From: Desulfobacteraceae bacterium
GTDB taxonomy: Bacteria > Desulfobacterota > Desulfobacteria > Desulfobacterales > BuS5
Assembly (NCBI GenBank): GCA_030592105.1
Contig: JAUVKE010000076.1
Location: 1-9,347, forward strand
Direction of reading: 5' to 3'
DNA: 9,347 nucleotides
Both the position numbers and the translations under genes were made by a program. Numbering within the stretch: the stretch's first letter is position 1; each line of letters begins with the position of its first letter. This document shows, piece after piece, positions 1-5,991 of the stretch. Below the pieces are notes generated by a model. It was not told where the DNA came from and did not search any database. It was given only the letters and a program-made list of their open reading frames with translations.

Positions 1-168
1 AAAAGATATGATTGGAGTGTAAAAAAAACCGTGACACAGGGTAATAATAAGGATGAGCCAGAAGTTGCTTGTGAAGAGAAAAAAAATCCAGATCAAAGAA
101 CTGAGGATATTGCAGAATATATATATCGGTTTTCTGACGTTAAATCTGTCTGCAAGAATCCCCCATAG
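1..168 (+). CDS. 3' end of an unrecognised gene (partial)
   Basis: A reading frame is open from the first base and ends with TAG at 166-168, giving a 55-residue C-terminal fragment. The tail is hydrophilic and charged (runs such as EEKKNPDQ), then ends in YIYRFSDVKSVCKNPP. It shows no membrane segment and no motif I recognise. The absence of stops over 55 codons in AT-rich DNA supports coding, but the start and most of the protein lie outside the window. The downstream tRNA is on the opposite strand, so this gene converges with it. No function is assigned. It could also be chance open frame. Confidence 0.4.
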   Translation, partial: KRYDWSVKKTVTQGNNKDEPEVACEEKKNPDQRTEDIAEYIYRFSDVKSVCKNPP

Positions 169-522
169 TAATGGGCATAAAATCATTGTAATGGATCTTA
201 CTGAGGAGAGGACCCCAATTTGAAAACCGGAAAATCCTAAATGATAGCAGTACAAATTAAAATATGGGAGAAAAGCCCCCATTACGCCAAAATAAAGGAA
301 GTATTGTGACGCGAGTATTAATCTTTTTGAAAAGTATTTTTTTTTCATATTCCCGCAAGATTCCCACCTGTGGATTTTCAGATAATCACTCTATAATGAA
401 AACTTTATAAGAAAATGATGAATTATGAATTATGAATTAAGGAATTCTACTAATTTATAGAATGTCATTAACCGCTATCTCATTTTCATATTTTGTTGTG
501 CCCGACAGGGCATGCTGGTTAT
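169..522. other. 354-bp AT-rich stretch with no gene found
   Basis: No reading frame of useful length or coding character is visible on either strand. The stretch contains the heptamer tandem repeat at 419-439 and a perfect 5-bp hairpin with a GACA loop at 499-512 (TGCCC/GGGCA). That hairpin has no T-run on either side, so it is not a convincing terminator. It separates the converging upstream gene fragment and tRNA-Pro. I see no convincing terminator for the gene ending at 168. Confidence 0.6.
419..439. repeat. Three perfect tandem copies of TGAATTA
   Basis: The heptamer TGAATTA is present three times without interruption (419-425, 426-432, 433-439). A partial ATGATG lead-in precedes it and AGGAATTC follows. 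Heptamer arrays of this general composition occur in intergenic DNA of many bacteria, and their copy number can change by replication slippage. It lies in non-coding DNA far from any start codon seen here, so no role is inferred. Confidence 0.9.
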
Positions 523-559
523 AAAAAAAAAGCGGGTCAGACTAAAAGCCTGCCCCGCT
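523..559 (-). terminator. Intrinsic terminator of tRNA-Pro
   Basis: Read on the minus strand, AGCGGGGCAG (559-550) pairs with CTGACCCGCT (540-531) with one mismatch in ten positions around a 9-nt loop. A run of T follows (complement of the A-run 523-530). The stem starts 18 bases beyond the encoded CCA end of the tRNA. A GC-rich stem, short loop and T-tract in this position make a standard Rho-independent terminator for the tRNA transcript. Confidence 0.88.
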
Positions 560-576
560 ATTTAAGTTATAATGTT

Positions 577-653
577 TGGTCGGGGCGAGAAGATTTGAAC
601 TTCCGACCCCTTGGACCCCATCCAAGTGCGCTACCAGTCTGCGCTACGCCCCG
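577..653 (-). tRNA. tRNA-Pro (anticodon GGG)
   Basis: The minus strand folds as a full 77-nt cloverleaf. The acceptor stem is CGGGGCG with CGCCCCG, the discriminator is A, and the CCA end is encoded. The D arm has GCGC paired with GCGC around a loop containing GG. The anticodon stem CTTGG/CCAAG encloses ATGGGGT, in which T33 is followed by GGG. The T arm is GGAAG-TTCAAAT-CTTCT with one G-U pair. The C1-G72 end pair is typical of bacterial proline tRNAs. Anticodon GGG reads CCC and CCU codons. The gene stands alone, with its own promoter at 678-706 and terminator at 523-559, opposite in direction to the flanking protein genes. Confidence 0.96.
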
Positions 654-677
654 ACATCATTATTAGTATTGCTAAAT

Positions 678-706
678 ATGCTAACAATTTTTTTCTCTTT
701 TGTCAA
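678..706 (-). promoter_or_regulatory. Sigma70-type promoter of tRNA-Pro
   Basis: On the minus strand a perfect -35 box TTGACA (706-701) is followed by a 17-bp spacer and the -10 box TAGCAT (683-678). Initiation about 7 bp further on would give a leader of roughly 18 nt before the tRNA 5' end at 653. Spacing and location fit a vegetative promoter. The mobile element with its target duplication ends only 9 bp upstream of the -35 box (element side at 716 and beyond), so DNA upstream of this promoter was replaced when the element inserted. Confidence 0.8.
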
Positions 707-723
707 GAAATGATATTTGCTTT

Positions 724-855
724 GTAATTATTCAGCGTCGCTGATTTAAAATACGCAACAGGTATAATCTGATTAAAACCTTTGAACTTGTTTGTGAGTT
801 TTTCATGTTTTAATCAGATTATACCTGTTGCCGTACATATTAGCTGAATAGTTAC
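724..855. mobile_element. 132-bp MITE, probably IS66-related
   Basis: The ends GTAATTATTCAGC (724-736) and GCTGAATAGTTAC (843-855) are inverted repeats matching at 12 of 13 positions. They are flanked by an exact 8-bp duplication. Inside, 755-779 and 807-831 form a perfect 25-bp inverted repeat around a 27-nt loop. Next to the left end, 732-744 is a smaller palindrome (TCAGCG-T-CGCTGA). No protein can be encoded, so it would need a transposase supplied in trans. Termini starting GTAA and 8-bp duplications are known traits of the IS66 family; the family assignment rests on these two traits only. The element sits between the tRNA-Pro promoter and ldcA. Transcripts crossing it would form a long stable hairpin. 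Confidence 0.78.
755..831. repeat. Perfect 25-bp inverted repeat inside the MITE
   Basis: Arms 755-779 and 807-831 are exact reverse complements, separated by 27 nt. Each arm contains a TATAAT hexamer (763-768 on plus, 823-818 on minus), but neither has a matching -35 box at proper spacing, so promoter activity is doubtful. No T-run follows on either strand, which argues against a normal terminator. Perfect pairing over 25 bp implies a young or constrained element. Confidence 0.95.
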
Positions 856-958
856 TTTGCTTTTTGCTTTATATCGGATATATAAAAAATTGTTTTTTAC
901 GGTGATCTGCATATATATCTTGAAATTCAGTTTGATAATATGTTTATATGCTTGAAAT
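856..958 (+). other. Leader region of ldcA with possible promoters
   Basis: The 103 bp between the MITE and the ldcA start are AT-rich. One weak promoter reading is TTGCTT (857-862) with TATAAA (881-886) at an 18-bp spacer. If real, its -35 box lies within the right-hand target duplication. A second reading uses TTGAAA (920-925) with TTATAT near 944-949, but that would start transcription almost at the ATG. Neither is strong, and AT-rich DNA yields such matches by chance. No clear Shine-Dalgarno sequence precedes 959. Confidence 0.3.
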
Positions 959-1885
959 ATGGTTAAAAAAGAGTCGATCATACCAAAAAGATTATTGCAG
1001 GGTGATTATATCGGTGTTGTTGCCCCTGCAAGTCCTTTTGACTATGATAATCTTGTTGCCGGAGTTAACGTCTTGAAATCGTTAGGATTCAGGCTGATTG
1101 TTCCGGAAGATATTTTTGAAAAAAAAGGGTATCTTGCGGGGGGGGATGAACAACGCGCATCCCTTTTGAACCGGCTTTTTGCTGATGAAACAATTAAAGC
1201 TATCTTTTGTGCGAGGGGAGGCTTCGGGTCTTTAAGGATACTCCCTTTATTAGATTATGCTTCCATAAAAAATAATCCGAAAATATTTATCGGTTATAGC
1301 GATATAACCGCTATCTTGTCTGTTATAACTCAAAAAACCGGTCTTGTTACATTTCATGGACCCATGGTAACTGAATTGTGCAATGCGGATGAGCGGACCA
1401 TTGATTCAATTAATTCTGTTTTATTGAATTGCGGGAAGATTGAAATAACATCTGACAAGGATGCTGTGATTAACCATGGTTCAGCCTCTGGAAAAATTGC
1501 CGGTGGGAATCTTACAACCCTTTGTCATCTTGTTGGTACACCCTATGAACCTGATTTAAATGGGCATATCCTGTTCCTTGAAGAAAAAGGTGAGGCTCCT
1601 TACAGAATCGACAGGATGTTGACACATATGAAACTTGCCGGTTGTTTTGCCGGACTTGCCGGTCTTGCCATCGGTTCTTTTGAGGAATGCGGCGAAGTTG
1701 GTGAAATTTACAGTATTGTTAAAAATGTATTTAAAGATCTTGATATCCCAATCTTGGCAGGGTTTGAAATCGGGCATGGAAATGTTAATCTTTCTGTACC
1801 ACTGGGTCTTGGGGCCACTCTTTCTACTCGCAAATTGAAAATATCCTTTGATGAATCAGCAACAGAGTATGGATGTCATGGATAG
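959..1885 (+). CDS. ldcA: LD-carboxypeptidase (peptidase family S66)
   Basis: This 308-residue protein has the usual length of muramoyl-tetrapeptide LD-carboxypeptidases. These remove the terminal D-Ala from cell-wall tetrapeptides so that the tripeptide can be reused. The N-terminal GDYIGVVAPASP (15-26) and ARGGFGS (85-91) are family hallmarks. The nucleophile is Ser114 in GYSD; Glu208 (FLEEKGEAPYRIDRML) and His273 (GHGNVNLSVPLG) complete the Ser-Glu-His triad. No signal peptide is visible, so a cytoplasmic location is expected. The ATG at 959 is the first start after an in-frame stop at 953, though its ribosome site is poor. The 3' end overlaps the next gene, which suggests translational coupling. 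Codons 60-62 include a run of eight G (1138-1145). The family is certain; substrate is inferred. Confidence 0.93.
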   Translation: MVKKESIIPKRLLQGDYIGVVAPASPFDYDNLVAGVNVLKSLGFRLIVPEDIFEKKGYLAGGDEQRASLLNRLFADETIKAIFCARGGFGSLRILPLLDYASIKNNPKIFIGYSDITAILSVITQKTGLVTFHGPMVTELCNADERTIDSINSVLLNCGKIEITSDKDAVINHGSASGKIAGGNLTTLCHLVGTPYEPDLNGHILFLEEKGEAPYRIDRMLTHMKLAGCFAGLAGLAIGSFEECGEVGEIYSIVKNVFKDLDIPILAGFEIGHGNVNLSVPLGLGATLSTRKLKISFDESATEYGCHG

Positions 1886-2951
1886 GGTTGATGCCTTAAT
1901 GAAACAGGCTGTTTCTGATTCGGTCTTTTCCGGGGGGGTGCTACTGGTTCATAAAGATGCTTCTCTTGTTTTCCATGGGGCCTATGGATATTCGGATATA
2001 TTTTCAAGCAATAAAATTTCATTGGCAACGATTTTTGATTTAGCATCTTTGACAAAACCCCTTGCCACCACGTTGGCTGTTATGCGGCTGGTTGAGTTGG
2101 GCAGGCTCGATATTAACCGGAATATTGGATCAATTATCCATTATTTTAAAAATACTGATAAGGCTGAGGTTACAATTTTAAACCTTTTGCTCCATAATTC
2201 AGGATTGCGCGATTATCAGCCTTATTATAAAGAATTATTTATGCTTCCCCCAAAAAAGAGGAAGGATCGGTTAAAAATTCTTTTAACAAAAGAACCCTTG
2301 ATAAATTCCATTGGGAAGAGGGTATTATACAGTGACCTCGGGTTTATGATTCTTGCCTGGGTGGTTGAAGAAATAACCAAAACAAGATTAGACGATTTTT
2401 TGTACAATGAAGTTTACTCCCCTGTGGGTATTGATTCTGATTCTCTTTTTTATATTGATCCAAGTGCTCCCCCATCTGAAAAATGCTTTGCGGCTACGGA
2501 GTTTTGCAGATGGCGTAATACAATTTCAAATGGAGTGGTGCATGATGAAAATGCTTATGCTGCTGGGGGTATAGATGGCCATTCCGGGCTTTTTGGATCG
2601 GCTATTGCTATAAAGACTCTTTTGCTTTTTTTGCTTCGTAAGTATCATGGGAGTCAGGACACAGGCCCTTTTAGCCAGGATTTAGTAAAAAGGTTTTTTT
2701 TGCGTAATTCGGGTACAGGCAGGGCCCTGGGCTTTGATACGCCTTCATCCTCGGGTTCAGCCGGGGGAAGGCTTTTTAGTGAAAAAACCGTAGGGCACCT
2801 TGGTTTTACAGGTACATCTTTCTGGATGGATCTTAAACGGTCTATTATTGTTATTCTTTTAACTAATCGGGTTCATCCGTCACGCAATAATAATAAAATA
2901 AAACTTTTCAGGCCTCAATTGCATGACGCTGTAATGGCATACCTGATATAG
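1851..2951 (+). CDS. Serine hydrolase, beta-lactamase / class C PBP fold, cytoplasmic
   Basis: The 366-residue product has the three active-site elements of the beta-lactamase/transpeptidase-like fold: SLTK (66-69, with Ser66 and Lys69), YSDLG (160-164) and a GHLGFTGTS block (315-323) in place of KTG. A further motif, VHDENAYAAGGIDGHSGLFG, is typical of this serine-hydrolase branch. It lacks a signal peptide, so it should act in the cytoplasm, unlike secreted AmpC enzymes. It overlaps ldcA, so both are probably co-translated and act on muropeptides or other D-amino-acid amides or esters; this is inference. Start choice is open: TTG 1848, ATG 1851, 1869 and 1878 are all in frame, and none has a strong ribosome site. 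ATG 1878 would overlap the ldcA stop by only 8 bases. A true beta-lactamase role is unlikely but not excluded. Confidence 0.85.
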   Translation: MNQQQSMDVMDRVDALMKQAVSDSVFSGGVLLVHKDASLVFHGAYGYSDIFSSNKISLATIFDLASLTKPLATTLAVMRLVELGRLDINRNIGSIIHYFKNTDKAEVTILNLLLHNSGLRDYQPYYKELFMLPPKKRKDRLKILLTKEPLINSIGKRVLYSDLGFMILAWVVEEITKTRLDDFLYNEVYSPVGIDSDSLFYIDPSAPPSEKCFAATEFCRWRNTISNGVVHDENAYAAGGIDGHSGLFGSAIAIKTLLLFLLRKYHGSQDTGPFSQDLVKRFFLRNSGTGRALGFDTPSSSGSAGGRLFSEKTVGHLGFTGTSFWMDLKRSIIVILLTNRVHPSRNNNKIKLFRPQLHDAVMAYLI

Positions 2952-4293
<1,342 letters not shown>

Positions 4294-4297
4294 CTTC

Positions 4298-5164
4298 ATG
4301 TTCTCAAAAAGAATGGTATTGATAATTGGAATGATCATTTTTATTACTGCAAATATTATTGCTCTTTCCATGCTGAGCCGCCTCTCTCCTTCTATTGGAA
4401 TTAGCAGGTTTGCAATTTATGTTATTGCCCCTTTTCAAAAGGGTTCCACCAATCTAATTCTCTTTGTTAAAGATTTGTGGTATCAATATTTTTATCTTGT
4501 TTCTGCGGCCGGAGAAAACGAAAAACTTAAAATTCAGTTAGCCTATGCGTTTAAAAAAAATAATAGATGTAATGAATTAGAGCTTTCAAATGACAGGTTT
4601 CGCAAATTACTCGATTTCAGACAGACCATTGCCGGCCAGGTTGTTGCGGCTGAAGTTATTGGCAGAGATCCCACTGTATGGATTAAAACCATAATAATTG
4701 ACAAGGGCTCAAAAGATGGTGTTGAAAAACTGCTTCCTGTTGTTGCCCCCGAGGGAATTGTCGGGCAGATAACCGAGGTCTCTTTAAACTCTTCAAAGGT
4801 GTTGCTGATTATTGACCAGAATAGTGCGGTGGATGGTCTTATTCAGAGGACAAGAGCACGGGGTATTGTAAAAGGTAAGTCCTATGGACAGTGTCTTTTT
4901 AAATATGTTTTGCGTAAGCATGATGTTAACGTGAATGATGTGGTGGTTTCCACAGGGCTTGATGGTGTTTTCCCAAAGGGGCTGAGTATTGGGTATGTGT
5001 CAGGAATTGTTAAGCGCGTCTCCGGGATTTTTCAGGAAATGACAGTTACACCTTATGTGGATTTTGAAAGGCTTGAAGAGGTTTTGGTACTCTTGGAGCC
5101 CCAGGTGCAGGATACGTCTGGCAATAAAATAAAAAATAGCATAAAAATTAAGACAGAGCCATGA
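4298..5164 (+). CDS. mreC: Rod shape-determining protein MreC
   Basis: MreC is a bitopic inner-membrane protein whose periplasmic part activates PBP2 and connects it with MreB. The 288 residues begin with a short basic cytoplasmic end and one membrane segment (about 6-26). A helical, probably coiled-coil stretch follows (about 65-105). The beta-rich MreC core follows, with VIGRDPTVWIKTIIIDKGSKDG (120-141), GIVGQITEV (153-161) and STGLDGVFPKGLSIGYV (218-234). The C-terminal tail (271-288) is polar and lysine-rich. The start lies 4 bases after the mreB stop with no good ribosome site, so translation is probably coupled to mreB. Length and motifs are ordinary for the family. Confidence 0.96.
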   Translation: MFSKRMVLIIGMIIFITANIIALSMLSRLSPSIGISRFAIYVIAPFQKGSTNLILFVKDLWYQYFYLVSAAGENEKLKIQLAYAFKKNNRCNELELSNDRFRKLLDFRQTIAGQVVAAEVIGRDPTVWIKTIIIDKGSKDGVEKLLPVVAPEGIVGQITEVSLNSSKVLLIIDQNSAVDGLIQRTRARGIVKGKSYGQCLFKYVLRKHDVNVNDVVVSTGLDGVFPKGLSIGYVSGIVKRVSGIFQEMTVTPYVDFERLEEVLVLLEPQVQDTSGNKIKNSIKIKTEP

Positions 5165-5182
5165 TTGTCAAATTTTGAAATC

Positions 5183-5200
5183 GCGGGAAACCGTTTTTTT
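5183..5200 (+). terminator. Possible attenuator hairpin between mreC and mreD
   Basis: CGG (5184-5186) pairs with CCG (5191-5193) across a GAAA tetraloop, with one extra G-T wobble outside, and seven T follow (5194-5200). The stem is very short, but the loop is of the stable GNRA type and the T-run is good. This could cause partial termination after mreC. It is too weak to call a full terminator. Confidence 0.3.
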
Positions 5201-5265
5201 AATTTAATTTATTGGCAATATATAGCTTCTAATGACTCGAGGTAATCTTCTATTTTGAGTAAATA

Positions 5266-5775
5266 ATGGCATATCTTTTCTATATAATCTTGTTTATTTT
5301 TCTGATGACTCTTCAGACCACGCTGTTACCTTATTTCTCGGTGTTCAGACATTTTTATGATTTGGGGCTTCCCTTTGTTATTTATCTTGCAATATTTCGT
5401 TCCACTCGTGAAGGGCTATTTGCCATATTTTTTTTGGGGTTATTCAGAGACGGGATTTCCGGAGGTGTCTTTGGGCTTTATTTAACTGTTTATCTCTGGC
5501 TCTTTATTGCTCTTAGGTGGATTTTCAGATTTTTGCATATGCGTAATAAAATTGTTATGCCTTTCCTTGTACCGGCAGGAGTCTTTGCGGGGAATTTAAT
5601 ATTGTGTGCCATGGTATTAATATTAGAACTGGAAACCGGGAATTTTTATTCCTTAATGGGATCCGTTAGCAAGCAGGTTGTATGGGCTTTATTTACCGGC
5701 CAAATTTTTCTTCTTATTTTTTTTTATCTTCAAAAGAAATGGGAATTATTGTTTCATTGGATGCTTCCCAAATGA
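5266..5775 (+). CDS. mreD: Rod shape-determining protein MreD
   Basis: MreD is a small polytopic membrane protein of the elongasome that works with MreC. The 169-residue product is almost wholly hydrophobic, with about five or six membrane segments (near 3-22, 34-46, 50-62, 69-89, 99-121 and 137-155). RSTREGLFAIFFLGLFRDGISGGVFG (45-70) carries the Arg/Asp/Gly pattern seen in MreD proteins. Primary sequence is poorly conserved in this family, so the call rests on hydropathy, length, that motif and position after mreC. The 101-bp gap from mreC is wide for this operon. The ATG at 5266 has only a weak TGAG nearby; GAGG at 5239-5242 is too distant to serve it. Confidence 0.9.
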   Translation: MAYLFYIILFIFLMTLQTTLLPYFSVFRHFYDLGLPFVIYLAIFRSTREGLFAIFFLGLFRDGISGGVFGLYLTVYLWLFIALRWIFRFLHMRNKIVMPFLVPAGVFAGNLILCAMVLILELETGNFYSLMGSVSKQVVWALFTGQIFLLIFFYLQKKWELLFHWMLPK

Positions 5776-5991
5776 ATTTATAAAAAAATAATGCTTTGTT
5801 TTGAGCGAGCCCTAAGGAACGTGGCAAAAATTTCTCCCCGTCCATGGACCCGGGCTTTGTTTCTTAGGCCCTTTTCAAATATCCCTTTTAGCTTATTTAA
5901 AAAGATCAGGCTTAAACTTCAATCCATGGTATGTTTTTGTGGTTAAATTTATTATCTGCCAGTCTACAGAAAAAATATATTTGAGGATATT
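5776..5991 (+). other. 216-bp gap between mreD and mrdA
   Basis: No gene is supported. A minus-strand frame of about 43 codons that runs into mreD lacks coding character. The gap contains a weak hairpin with a T-run at 5852-5875. GAGG at 5983-5986 is the mrdA ribosome site, 5 bases before the TTG start. A separate mrdA promoter may lie here, but no convincing box pair is visible. Confidence 0.5.
5852..5875 (+). terminator. Possible terminator or attenuator hairpin before mrdA
   Basis: GGGCTT (5852-5857) pairs with AGGCCC (5866-5871) including one G-U pair, around an 8-nt loop, followed by TTTTC. It is a modest intrinsic-terminator shape that would lower transcription from mreD into mrdA. Strength cannot be judged by eye. 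Confidence 0.3.

Larger units (their letters stand above)
716..863. repeat. 8-bp target-site duplication (TTTGCTTT) flanking a MITE
   Basis: TTTGCTTT occurs at 716-723 directly before the left end of the element and again at 856-863 directly after its right end. An exact 8-bp direct repeat abutting both inverted termini is the usual footprint of DDE-transposase insertion with an 8-bp stagger. A further TTTGCTTT at 863-870, overlapping the right copy by one base, shows the T-rich motif is locally common, so chance contributes a little. Confidence 0.75.

Noticed and set aside
499..512. TGCCC-GACA-GGGCA hairpin as a terminator or the 5' edge of a group II intron
   Set aside because: No T-run follows on either strand, and no intron domain V or reverse transcriptase gene is present nearby.
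763..823. Perfect TATAAT hexamers in both MITE arms as promoters
   Set aside because: No -35 box at 16-18 bp and no extended -10 on either strand; the hexamers point towards each other into the loop.
577..958. tRNA-Pro as an integration site of a genomic island
   Set aside because: The tRNA is intact and no direct repeat of its 3' end or integrase is seen; the neighbouring DNA on the ldcA side is core-genome in character.
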